Positions 20,401-28,537 of a stretch of DNA of 64,000 nucleotides are shown piece by piece. A program made the position numbers and the translations under genes. Origin of the DNA: Chitinophagaceae bacterium. Lineage in GTDB: Bacteria; Bacteroidota; Bacteroidia; Chitinophagales; Chitinophagaceae. The notes under the pieces were generated by a model. The model worked only from the letters and a program-made list of their open reading frames with translations. It was not told where the DNA came from and searched no databases. The DNA lies in assembly GCA_024508725.1 (NCBI GenBank), contig JANINS010000004.1, positions 80,163-144,162 of the forward strand, given 5' to 3'. Every line of letters begins with the position of its first letter. Position 1 is the stretch's first letter.

Positions 20401-20552
20401 CTGCTTCCGGGGTGTTGGTGAGATCGATCGATGCCGGAAGATTGTTGAAGAATACGATTGATGTAGATCTTGATAAACTGAGTAAGGGCATTTATTATGT
20501 TACTGTAGTGTCAACCCTAAATAGGAAAACCCAAAAAATTGTGATTTTATGA
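17430..20552 (+). CDS. Large secreted repeat protein with T9SS sorting tail (paralogue B)
   Basis: A 1,040-residue paralogue of the protein at 11037. The two share signal peptide style, the N-terminal block (SxTNWxxY, APNSAxLVxGNxITI, WNN) and the whole solenoid-like region of about 500 residues. B then diverges: in place of the FN3-like segment it has a domain of about 370 residues starting near residue 545 (FIIEQYIPGGTRAYRFFGHPF), including GYNLIANPY. A type A T9SS domain (FKVFPNPATQTCKISF to TQKIVIL) closes it. No catalytic motif is seen. It starts 4 bases after the GH10 stop and its stop overlaps the next gene by four bases (ATGA). A surface polysaccharide-binding or scaffold role is inferred from context only. 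Confidence 0.85.
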   Translation: MKRILLLLMTILSMLGVSAQQNGDYRSIGSVSLTSSTNWEVYSSATTTWSVAVVAPNSASLVNGNIITIQAAHIWNNSTVSTIPVGVTVVCQSTTIGTFSTTNKIELNGTLVIYTAASPGNILSGMNINTGSTIIYRASTSVKPSPVYGGRTYYNLSFDTDATITTPVSNSTFSQPAPGAQWTVNGTLYVKGWSASFYHCSNTFGNFNGDITITGTGTIVRLKNTTIASGKTLTIDGGATLNLGGTTSDGSCGTAQSTTLTINGSLVNKSTNNIGFTAASLVVSSGGTYKHDVNGGSIPNTNTTYSAGSTINVTGITNVANIPVLPTSCGNVIWNCAGQSSSNTFINTISNTTTVNGDLTIQSTGTATIYLGGAATSRTLTVTGNLNVTGGKLGVIKAPSGGATANQTCNVNGDVLINGGEFYVSDANGVTSTAKGYLNVDGSLNHTAGVFGSTATSVSNSGVITFTGNNTGKTISTIGFSNNTNIIIDKTATGDISLASALSVNAASRLTIQTGTLKLNANTVTLKSTSATNTARVYVNSGAVDQSVSGSKFIIEQYIPGGTRAYRFFGHPFNHSINLSELTDDIDITGTDGGNIAGTGFTSTGSNAASAFWYDPISGNSNTSAGWIAFTRNDGVNAAAGLGNTKNSWDQGQGIRVLVRGPKGQTGILGSSPPAPNATTISLSGKINDGNDVPVNLIKSANSGYNLIANPYCAPLDIYQFRTSNSNENAIAGNNFYIWVPSGGVNGKGQYITGDMTNAGETYRYIPTYSSFFIDVAASSTATFRESHKAVASTNASYSLRGASTSAYGNNTLQLQVSRNGDFEDRILILMNDSTAKGIFDSKDARKLDNSNLNFYSLSEDSIKLAIDRRQAYLNKEAIISLGFTTTLTAVYSIEVKDFMFDPETVVILRDNFLNTEKTLDKGATYTFSVSSDSGSMGNQRFQLVFRRVIQYSPIQPVAFDFKVFPNPATQTCKISFTNPLQEDIHVLITTASGVLVRSIDAGRLLKNTIDVDLDKLSKGIYYVTVVSTLNRKTQKIVIL

Positions 20553-20776
20553 AAGTCTTGAAACCAGTGATCAAAAAGAATTTGTTGCAGACGTTTGTCA
20601 TCATCATGATCTTATTTACTCCATATATAGTAATGGCTCAACCTACTTTCGAGGAGGATGCAGAAGACACTGCAGCTCCTATTGATGGAGGAATTTCTCT
20701 TGTGGTTGCTGCCGGGATTGGGTATGGACTGAAACGTGCCTATAACGCCAGGAATACCAAAAAACCCAAAGATTAG
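20549..20776 (+). CDS. Small PID-CTERM-like sorting-signal protein
   Basis: A 75-residue protein: N-terminal hydrophobic signal (about 12-31, ending VMAQ), an acidic linker EEDAEDTAAP, then PIDGGISLVVAAGIGYGLKRAY and a basic tail. The PIDGG motif followed by a short hydrophobic helix and positive residues matches the PID-CTERM protein-sorting signature I know from Bacteroidota small proteins. Such tripartite C-termini are thought to be processed by exosortase-like enzymes; no such enzyme is in this window. The mature part would be only about 10-20 residues. The start overlaps the paralogue B stop as ATGA, so the two are probably translationally coupled. Confidence 0.75.
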   Translation: MKVLKPVIKKNLLQTFVIIMILFTPYIVMAQPTFEEDAEDTAAPIDGGISLVVAAGIGYGLKRAYNARNTKKPKD

Positions 20777-20783
20777 AACTAGA

Positions 20784-23549
20784 ATGAATGCCAGAGTTCA
20801 AGGTCTAAAAAAATTTTCCTCGATGTTTAATCTATCTGCTATGTGGCGTATAAGAATGTACAGTTTGGCTATAGCTTTTTTTGTATGCATATTTTCGCTC
20901 TTGTTTGTTCAACAGGTTTCAGCCCAGCATCGTCTGAAGGCAACGATCAATAGCAATTGGCATTTCTACAAAGGCGATAACCCTCCGGAAAATCATAGTA
21001 TCTGGCAAAAGATTTCTTTGCCTCATACTTACAACACCATCGATGTTAATGATGATGATCCGGGATATTACAGAGGTAATGCGTGGTATTCAAAAAAGAT
21101 ATTTGTTCCTGCTTCCTGGAAAGATAAAGATGTATACCTGCACTTTGAAGGTGCATCACAGGTGGCTACTGTTTATATTAATGGTAAACAGGTTGCGGAA
21201 CATATAGGAGGCTACAGTGCATTCAATTGCAAGATCAATTCTTATATCTCTTTCGCTGATACACTTACTGCTTTCCAGGTTTTGATCAAGGTGAATAATA
21301 GTCATAACGAAAATATTCCTCCACTCTCTGCAGACTTTACTTTTTATGGTGGCATTTATCGGGATGTTTTTATAGAAGCTATCAATCCAATTCATTTTAA
21401 TGCAGACAACTATGCCTCCAACGGAATATTTATCACCACACCATCCGTTTCAGCAGCATCTGCGAACATCAGGATAAAAGGAGCTGTTTCTAATAATACA
21501 TTATACAAGAGAAAGCTCATCGTAGCCAATACACTTTCAGATGCATCGGGAAAGATCATACAACAATCATCCGATCCGATAGAAGTAATTGAAAACAACA
21601 ATACTGATTTTGCAATTGAGTTAAAGCCGATACGCAACCCTCATTTGTGGTCACCAGAAGATCCATATCTATATAAACTAAGTTCAGTTATAAAAGATGC
21701 TGGTACTAATGAAGTCTTAGATGAAGTGGTGCACCCCATTGGTTTTAGATGGTTCAGCTTTACAGCTGATAAAGGCTTTTATCTTAATGGTAAATCATAT
21801 AAGTTATGGGGAGCTAGTCGTCACCAGGATAATCCCAATATTGGTAACGCTCTTTCAGATGCATTACATATTAAAGATATTAAGCTGCTGAAAGAGATGG
21901 GTGCAAATTTTATTCGTATTGCACATTATCCCCAGGATCCTGCGGTATTGGAAGCATGCGATAGGCTTGGACTATTGGCTGCCATTGAAACACCTATTGT
22001 GAATGCCATAACTGAGACAGACGCTTTCACACAAAATTGCCTCAATATGCAGGTAGAAATGATCAGACAGCATTTCAATCATCCATCGATCATTTTATGG
22101 GCATATATGAATGAGATATTGCTCAGGATGCGATATAATGATGATAAACCCAGGCAGGAAATCTATTTAAAGAATGTTGTAAAGCTGGCTCGTTCATTAG
22201 ACAGCATCACAATTGCTGAAGATGCAACACGATATACTATGTCATCTTTTCACGGTGATATTAATTTGTATTCCCGAACAGGTTTGGCAGCCATTCCACA
22301 AGTGATTGGATGGAATCAATATTCTGGTTGGTATAGTCCGGATATCAAACAGTTTGCTGCTAACATGGATCGACACAGATCATTGCATCCAACTAAACCA
22401 GTGATCGTTTCTGAATATGGTGCTGATGGTGATCCAAGGGTTCGTGGCTTTTTACCTGAACGTTTCGATAAAACACTCGAGTATGAAACTTTCTTTCATA
22501 AAGAATATGTAAAAGCGATACAAGCAAGGCCTTTTATCAGTGGTGCTGCGCTGTGGAATCTTGCTGACTTTAACGCTGAAGTAAGAGCAGAGAGCATGCC
22601 ACACATTAATAATAAAGGATTACTTACAATAGATCGAAAGCCAAAAGATGTTTATTATTTCTATCAGTCACAACTGTTGAAAGATCCTTTTGTAAAAATT
22701 GGTTCTGCTAACTGGCGTCTGCGTAGCGGAATAGAAAATACAAAAGGCGCAAGAGTGTGTACACAAACTGTACAGGTTTTCACTAATCAATCCAAAGTAA
22801 GTCTGGTTATTAATGGAAAACCATTGGATGAACAACATGTTACTGATGGAATAGCTGAGTTCAAAGTTCCTTTTGTTGATGGTCATAATTTGATTGAAGC
22901 AATTATCGAAGCCAATGGCAAAATATCTAAAGATGAAACCGAAGTAAATTTTTTACTTCAGCCATTTGATCTGAAAGACAGTATTCTTTCTTTTAAGGAG
23001 ATCAACATTAGCCTGGGCGATAAACGTTATGTGACCGATGAAAATATGCAACAGGTTTGGTTGCCGGAGAAAGCATACGAAAAAGGAAGTTGGGGTTATA
23101 TAGGTGGTGAACTATATACCATGAAAGATAGTCGTCGTCAACCTTATGGATCTGATAAAAATATTTTACAAACAGATCTTGACCCTGTATATGAGACGCA
23201 GAGAGTAGACATCAAAGAATTTAAACTGGATGTACCTGATGGAAGTTATGAGATAACACTGCACTTCGCCGAACTACTATCATGTGCAATAAGAGATGCA
23301 AATATTTATAACCTGGATAACGGAAAGTTCGTTCAACCGGAAATACCTGAGCCAAGACAGTTTAATGTGATCATCAACAAAAAGAAAGTAATAGAAAATA
23401 TTGGAAATGATAATTACCTGGAAACAGAAACGGCTTACAGCACAAAGGTGATCGTTTATGTGAAAGATGGAGAAGGTATCACCATTCAATTCGATCCAAT
23501 TAAAGGAAAACCTATTTTAAACGGTTTACAGGTAAGAAAAATATTTTAA
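20784..23549 (+). CDS. GH2 beta-glycosidase with C-terminal malectin domain
   Basis: A GH2 enzyme: signal peptide/hydrophobic segment (about 25-47), jelly-roll sugar-binding domain (WHFYKGDNP onward), Ig-like domain, TIM barrel with GASRHQDNP and IRIAHYPQDP, acid/base Glu444 in AYMNEI and nucleophile Glu544 in VIVSEYGADGD. A malectin-like domain ends the protein (about 745-920, including YEITLHFAE and FNVIINKKKV). The open frame reaches back to an ATG at 20736, but that start would overlap the PID-CTERM-like gene by 41 bases, so I use the ATG at 20784, 8 bases after that gene. Exact linkage (galactosidase, xylosidase-like or glucuronidase-like) cannot be read. The lack of a T9SS tail suggests a periplasmic enzyme working on imported oligosaccharides. 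Confidence 0.9.
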   Translation: MNARVQGLKKFSSMFNLSAMWRIRMYSLAIAFFVCIFSLLFVQQVSAQHRLKATINSNWHFYKGDNPPENHSIWQKISLPHTYNTIDVNDDDPGYYRGNAWYSKKIFVPASWKDKDVYLHFEGASQVATVYINGKQVAEHIGGYSAFNCKINSYISFADTLTAFQVLIKVNNSHNENIPPLSADFTFYGGIYRDVFIEAINPIHFNADNYASNGIFITTPSVSAASANIRIKGAVSNNTLYKRKLIVANTLSDASGKIIQQSSDPIEVIENNNTDFAIELKPIRNPHLWSPEDPYLYKLSSVIKDAGTNEVLDEVVHPIGFRWFSFTADKGFYLNGKSYKLWGASRHQDNPNIGNALSDALHIKDIKLLKEMGANFIRIAHYPQDPAVLEACDRLGLLAAIETPIVNAITETDAFTQNCLNMQVEMIRQHFNHPSIILWAYMNEILLRMRYNDDKPRQEIYLKNVVKLARSLDSITIAEDATRYTMSSFHGDINLYSRTGLAAIPQVIGWNQYSGWYSPDIKQFAANMDRHRSLHPTKPVIVSEYGADGDPRVRGFLPERFDKTLEYETFFHKEYVKAIQARPFISGAALWNLADFNAEVRAESMPHINNKGLLTIDRKPKDVYYFYQSQLLKDPFVKIGSANWRLRSGIENTKGARVCTQTVQVFTNQSKVSLVINGKPLDEQHVTDGIAEFKVPFVDGHNLIEAIIEANGKISKDETEVNFLLQPFDLKDSILSFKEINISLGDKRYVTDENMQQVWLPEKAYEKGSWGYIGGELYTMKDSRRQPYGSDKNILQTDLDPVYETQRVDIKEFKLDVPDGSYEITLHFAELLSCAIRDANIYNLDNGKFVQPEIPEPRQFNVIINKKKVIENIGNDNYLETETAYSTKVIVYVKDGEGITIQFDPIKGKPILNGLQVRKIF

Positions 23550-23560
23550 AATTTATTAAG

Positions 23561-26500
23561 ATGAAGTCCGCCAGATATATTTCACTGATTCTTTCACTGA
23601 TATTTTTTGGTGCTTATGATGCAACGTCTAATATCACTCTTCCTCGATTGATCAGTAATGGTGTAGTGTTGCAGAGGAACGTTCCAATACCTGTTTGGGG
23701 TTGGGCATCAGCCGGAGAATCTGTTACGTTGAGTTTTAACGGTAATACATACAATACATCTGCAAACGCAAATGGTAAGTGGGAGGTGAGTATTCCTGCG
23801 ATGCCTTCCGGTGGTCCGTATACTATGATCATTGCCGGAGTTAATACCATCACCTTAACCGATATATTGATTGGCGATGTATACTTCTGTTCAGGACAAT
23901 CGAACATGGCTCATGTAATAAGTACTTCAGCCTCATTATATGCAAATGAAATCGCAACTTCAACCAATTCTAATATCCGGCATTTTAAAGTATCACGCAC
24001 TTACAGCACAACTTTGCAGGAAGATGTTTCATCAGTGAACGGATGGCAATCAGCGAACCCCACAACGGTTTTAAATTTTACGGCTGTGGGATATTTTTTC
24101 GCCAGAGATATATATGCTCGGTACAATATTCCAGTAGGATTGATCAATAGCTCTTATGAAGGCACTCCTGCACAGGCATGGATGAGTCCAGATGGACTTA
24201 GCAATTTTCCTTACTATTTTTCGCAGGCACACAATACAACTAATCCGGAATGGGATCCAATGGTGTTGTATAAAGCAATGGTATATCCTTTTTTAAAACA
24301 ACCACTCAAAGGAATTTTGTGGTATCAAGGTGAGAGTAACAGATTAAAGGCTTATGAATATCGTCAACTCTTTCCTGCTCTTATCAACGATTGGAGAAGC
24401 AAGTTTAACCAGGGTGATATTCCTTTTCTATTTGTACAACTCGCAAATTATCTCGCAATTAAACCCGAGCCACAACAGAGTAATGTTGCCGAATGCAGAG
24501 AAGCACAGAGCATGGCTTTGTATCTTCCAAAAACAGCAATGGCAGTAATACATGATACCAATACTGATACGATCACTCATCCATTAAACAAGAAAGCAGT
24601 AGGAGAGAGACTTTCCCTTGCAGCACAAAACATTATTTACGGCGAAACTACAGTGATTTACAAGAGTCCTTCTTTTAACGCTGCTGCGATTAATGGAAAT
24701 AAGATATCAATATCATTCAAGGATATTGGTACAGGACTAACTATTCAAGGAGGAGCATTAAAAGGTTTTACTATCGCAGGTGCAGACAGACGATTTGTAA
24801 ACGCAACAGCAACACTTGTGGGTAATGTGGTTGAGGTAAGTAGTCCAGAAACTATGAAACCGGTTGCTGTAAGATATGCATGGGCTGATAATCCGATAAC
24901 CGCTAATCTATACAGCAATGAAGACTTGCCTGTTAATTCATTTAGAACAGATAATTGGTCAGGCTTAACTTATTTGGTATCGACAACCCCATCATCATTA
25001 ACAACCCCTTTTATTCCCGGAAATCTTGTTGTATATCGATATAGTACCGGTGATGCAACAAAGGCTTTATCAAGTAGTACTGTCCCGGTTTTTATTGATG
25101 AGTTTGAAACAATACCTTCAGCTTCACCTGTTAAAAGTCTTGCATTACCAACTGTAACTAACGGTACAAATTTCAGAATTACAGGTTTGCCAAAAACAGG
25201 TAGTCCATTGGCTTATGCACCAGAGGGTATACCTGCTTTATCTGCAAATGGACAATATCTGACATTATTTGGTTATGATCAATCTGTGGGAGCTTTTTCA
25301 ACAGGAAGTGTGAATAGAGTTATTGCCAGGATAGATGCTAATGGTAATATCAATAGTTCAACTACAGTTGAATCTGCTTTAGGACAACCACGATGTGCCA
25401 TCGCAGAAGGGAATAATTTCTGGGTTGCAGGGAATGCTACAGGTATAAGGTTAACGAGTTTGGGTCTTACAACAACTACTACACAGGTTGCAGCAAATCC
25501 TGGAGCAAGCAGGAGCTTAGGTGTGTTCAATAATAAACTTTACTGTTTCATTGGAGATGGTAAACTTTATAATTTCAATAATCTTCCACAAACAACCAGT
25601 AGTGTAAATGCTACTGCTTCTTTAGCCAATGCTGCAGGTAATAACCAGTCTGTTTTATTTGATATTAATGGAGATGGAACTGCGGATCTCATGTACATGG
25701 CAGATGATGGTCTGGTAGCAACACCACAAAATGCAGCATTAAGAAAATATGTACTGGTGAACGGATCATGGACAGCAAAAGGAAGCATTACTGCTACCGA
25801 TACTGCCATTATTCATGGATTGAAAAGTATTACCGGAAGAGCTGTTAACGGTTCTGTTGAGCTATATGCAGTTACCTGGGGTAATCAAACGAATTTCGCT
25901 CCATCAATGTTGTTTAAACTGCAAGATGGTAATGCAGCTGGTTCTTCGCTAAGCATTACTACACACAAGCCCGAGATTTTGACAGTTGCAGATACCAACT
26001 CAATGTTTCGTGGAGTGACCTTCACTCCAGGCACCACCGTAAATATTGTTCTCCCATTAAATGAGATTAGGTTGTTTGCAACTACATCAGCATCAGGCAT
26101 AAAACTTAACTGGTCAGTAACTGATGAAAATGATATTGCCCGCTATGAACTTCAATGGTCTTACGATGGGGTTACATTCCAAACCATCTCTTCGCAACCA
26201 AATAATAATGACAGGAATTATTCATGGGTTGATCGGGATCATAATAGTAAAACGAATTACTATCGTATCATTACCCACAAGATTGATGGCGGCAAAACAA
26301 TATCCGACGTCGTTCTTGTAAATAGGAAAGGATTTTCATCAGTTAAATTGTTCCAGGCAAATTCTAATTCGATTATTCTGGAAGCAAAGGTCCCTGCTGC
26401 TGCAAATAGCTTTATAACTGTTACTGATATTCAAGGCAGGATCATTGTTCAGCAGGATCAAAAAATGAATATTGGTAAAAACAATATTGAAATTCTCTTG

Positions 26501-26584
26501 CCTGCTGCTATCTCAGCAGGAATGTATGTAGTGAATTTTGTTATTGGTGATGATAAGATCAGTAACAAAATCATGATAAGATAA
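23561..26584 (+). CDS. SASA-type carbohydrate esterase fused to an extra domain and T9SS tail
   Basis: A 1,007-residue secreted esterase. The N-terminal 460 residues resemble sialate O-acetylesterases: LPRLISNGVVLQRNVPIPVWGW, the SGNH nucleophile Ser114 in CSGQSNM, GILWYQGESN and late His340 in THPLNKKAVGERL. The next gene has Asp two residues before this His (DVHP), but here that position is Ile and the nearest Asp is 336. Residues about 470-840 form a region of unknown type (NLVVYRYSTGD, DINGDGTADLMYMADDG), perhaps a propeller. An FN3-like segment (about 845-915) and T9SS domain (to SNKIMIR) follow. In a xylan locus these esterases likely remove acetyl groups from the polymer outside the cell. 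Confidence 0.85.
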   Translation: MKSARYISLILSLIFFGAYDATSNITLPRLISNGVVLQRNVPIPVWGWASAGESVTLSFNGNTYNTSANANGKWEVSIPAMPSGGPYTMIIAGVNTITLTDILIGDVYFCSGQSNMAHVISTSASLYANEIATSTNSNIRHFKVSRTYSTTLQEDVSSVNGWQSANPTTVLNFTAVGYFFARDIYARYNIPVGLINSSYEGTPAQAWMSPDGLSNFPYYFSQAHNTTNPEWDPMVLYKAMVYPFLKQPLKGILWYQGESNRLKAYEYRQLFPALINDWRSKFNQGDIPFLFVQLANYLAIKPEPQQSNVAECREAQSMALYLPKTAMAVIHDTNTDTITHPLNKKAVGERLSLAAQNIIYGETTVIYKSPSFNAAAINGNKISISFKDIGTGLTIQGGALKGFTIAGADRRFVNATATLVGNVVEVSSPETMKPVAVRYAWADNPITANLYSNEDLPVNSFRTDNWSGLTYLVSTTPSSLTTPFIPGNLVVYRYSTGDATKALSSSTVPVFIDEFETIPSASPVKSLALPTVTNGTNFRITGLPKTGSPLAYAPEGIPALSANGQYLTLFGYDQSVGAFSTGSVNRVIARIDANGNINSSTTVESALGQPRCAIAEGNNFWVAGNATGIRLTSLGLTTTTTQVAANPGASRSLGVFNNKLYCFIGDGKLYNFNNLPQTTSSVNATASLANAAGNNQSVLFDINGDGTADLMYMADDGLVATPQNAALRKYVLVNGSWTAKGSITATDTAIIHGLKSITGRAVNGSVELYAVTWGNQTNFAPSMLFKLQDGNAAGSSLSITTHKPEILTVADTNSMFRGVTFTPGTTVNIVLPLNEIRLFATTSASGIKLNWSVTDENDIARYELQWSYDGVTFQTISSQPNNNDRNYSWVDRDHNSKTNYYRIITHKIDGGKTISDVVLVNRKGFSSVKLFQANSNSIILEAKVPAAANSFITVTDIQGRIIVQQDQKMNIGKNNIEILLPAAISAGMYVVNFVIGDDKISNKIMIR

Positions 26585-26589
26585 TTTAT

Positions 26590-28533
26590 ATGAAAAAGAT
26601 CTTAATATTTTGTGTTTGCATGGTATTGATCAATGCTGCAAATGCACAATTGAAATTGCCTGCATTGGTAAGTGATAGCATGATTTTGCAGCGGGATCAA
26701 CCCATAAATATCTGGGGCTGGAGTTTAAATGGAGAAGAAGTAACAGTTCGGTTCAATAAAAAAAAATATACAGTAACTCCGGCAGACGATAAAAAATGGA
26801 TGGTTGTACTTGATCCTGTAAAAGCCGGTGGTCCATATACAATGTCTATCTCTACTTCAAATAACTCGATAGAACTTAAAGAGATTTTGGCAGGTGATGT
26901 TTGGTTATGTTCAGGACAAAGCAATATGGAATTCACAATGGGCAGGTTGGTGAATAAGTATCCTGAAGATTTTAAAAACAGTAACAATAGTAATATCCGT
27001 GAGTTTCATGTTGACCAGCAGTTCTCATTCTCAACCAAAGAAAACTGTTCAGGTAAATGGAAGGCAGCAAACGAAGCCAACATCGGCAAATTCAGTGCTG
27101 TGGCATATTATATGGTGAAAGACTTGTATCAGAAATATAAGATACCGATGGGTGTTATTCACACCAGCTGGGGTGGCACACCTGCAGAAGCATGGACAAG
27201 CGTTGAAGGGTTAAAGGAGTTTCCGCATTACATAGATAAATACAACTACTTTAAAGACACAGCCAATTACAACACAACATTAAAGGCTGATAAAGCAGTG
27301 CAGGATGCATGGTATAAAAAAGTGAGAGATAATGACAAAGGATTTCAGTCAAATGGAAGTTTCTGGGCTGATCCTAAAACGGATGTTACTGCGTGGCATA
27401 AAATGAATGTGCCCGGCTTTTGGGAATCGCAAGGTGCTGCAGATGTGGATGGTGCAGTATGGATAAGAAAAGAGATCGTACTTAGTAAAGATCAGATTAA
27501 ACAGGATGCAATTCTTGAGTTAGGAATGTTGGATGATAGTGATACCACTTATGTAAATGGTATTAAAGTAGGAAGTTGTCCTAATCGATATGTTCCCAGG
27601 AGATATACTGTTCCTGCATCGTTGTTGAAAGAAGGAACGAATGTAATTGTCATCCGTATCGTTGATACAGATGCAAACGGTGGCTTCATCAAAGACAAGC
27701 GATATCGTTTGATCACAGCCGATGGAGAAGTCGCACTCGAAGGTGAGTGGCAATATCAAATTGGTGTTTCTTTAGCTGCTTTACCGGTTAATACATTTAC
27801 CAGAATGTATTATCAGCCAGCTACATTATTTAACGCAATGATCGCTCCATTAATTCCGTATACTATCAAAGGATTTGCATGGTACCAGGGAGAATCAAAC
27901 TCAGGAAGAGCCATCGAATATGCAAAATTGCTTCCTGCTATGATCAGTGACTGGAGAAACAGGTGGCAACAAGGAGGACTTCCTTTCCTCATCGTTCAAC
28001 TGGCAAACTATATGGCCATTGAGGATCGTCCATCAGATGGTGGCTGGGCATGGATAAGAGAATCGCAACTAAAAGTTTCTCAAACTATTTCTAACACAGC
28101 TCTGGCTGTTGCTATCGACATCGGAGAAGCCAACGATGTTCATCCGCTTAATAAAAAAGAAGTAGGCAGAAGACTTGCACTTGCAGCTGAAAAGATCGCC
28201 TATCATGAAAAGTCTGTGGTGTATAGTGGCCCTGTGTACGAGTCAATGCAGGTAAATGGTAATAAGATCATCCTTTCTTTTACGAATATTGGTAGTGGAT
28301 TAATTTCGAAAAATGGAGAATTAAAACAATTCTCAATTGCCGGGTCAGATAAAAAATTTGTATGGGCCAACGCTAAAATCGAAGGAGATAAAGTGATCGT
28401 ATGGAGCGATTCAATTATTGATCCTCTTGCTGTAAGGTATGCATGGTCAAACAATCCTGCCGGATGTAACTTGTACAATAAAGAAGATCTGCCAGCCACA
28501 CCATTCAGAACAGACAATTGGGAAAAGAAATAA
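26590..28533 (+). CDS. SASA-type (sialate O-acetylesterase-like) carbohydrate esterase
   Basis: A 647-residue SGNH esterase with signal peptide to about residue 20. It has LPALVSDSMILQRDQPINIWGW, nucleophile Ser111 in LCSGQSNMEF, HTSWGGTPAEAW, GFAWYQGESNSG and the catalytic pair Asp516-x-His518 in NDVHPLNKKEVGRRL. A jelly-roll insertion of the GH2 sugar-binding type splits the catalytic domain at about 255-395 (WESQGAADVDGAVWIRKEI), the usual arrangement for large members of the family. It has no T9SS tail, unlike the upstream homologue, and would be periplasmic, finishing deacetylation of imported xylo-oligosaccharides. It lies 5 bases after the previous gene. Confidence 0.92.
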   Translation: MKKILIFCVCMVLINAANAQLKLPALVSDSMILQRDQPINIWGWSLNGEEVTVRFNKKKYTVTPADDKKWMVVLDPVKAGGPYTMSISTSNNSIELKEILAGDVWLCSGQSNMEFTMGRLVNKYPEDFKNSNNSNIREFHVDQQFSFSTKENCSGKWKAANEANIGKFSAVAYYMVKDLYQKYKIPMGVIHTSWGGTPAEAWTSVEGLKEFPHYIDKYNYFKDTANYNTTLKADKAVQDAWYKKVRDNDKGFQSNGSFWADPKTDVTAWHKMNVPGFWESQGAADVDGAVWIRKEIVLSKDQIKQDAILELGMLDDSDTTYVNGIKVGSCPNRYVPRRYTVPASLLKEGTNVIVIRIVDTDANGGFIKDKRYRLITADGEVALEGEWQYQIGVSLAALPVNTFTRMYYQPATLFNAMIAPLIPYTIKGFAWYQGESNSGRAIEYAKLLPAMISDWRNRWQQGGLPFLIVQLANYMAIEDRPSDGGWAWIRESQLKVSQTISNTALAVAIDIGEANDVHPLNKKEVGRRLALAAEKIAYHEKSVVYSGPVYESMQVNGNKIILSFTNIGSGLISKNGELKQFSIAGSDKKFVWANAKIEGDKVIVWSDSIIDPLAVRYAWSNNPAGCNLYNKEDLPATPFRTDNWEKK

Positions 28534-28537
28534 TGCT

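Noticed and set aside
20736-20783. Upstream ATG for the GH2 gene
   Set aside because: It would overlap the PID-CTERM-like gene by 41 bases and add a Pro-rich leader before the signal segment.
28439-28537. Upstream ATG for the CE6-like esterase
   Set aside because: It overlaps the upstream esterase by 95 bases and would bury the signal peptide inside the protein.
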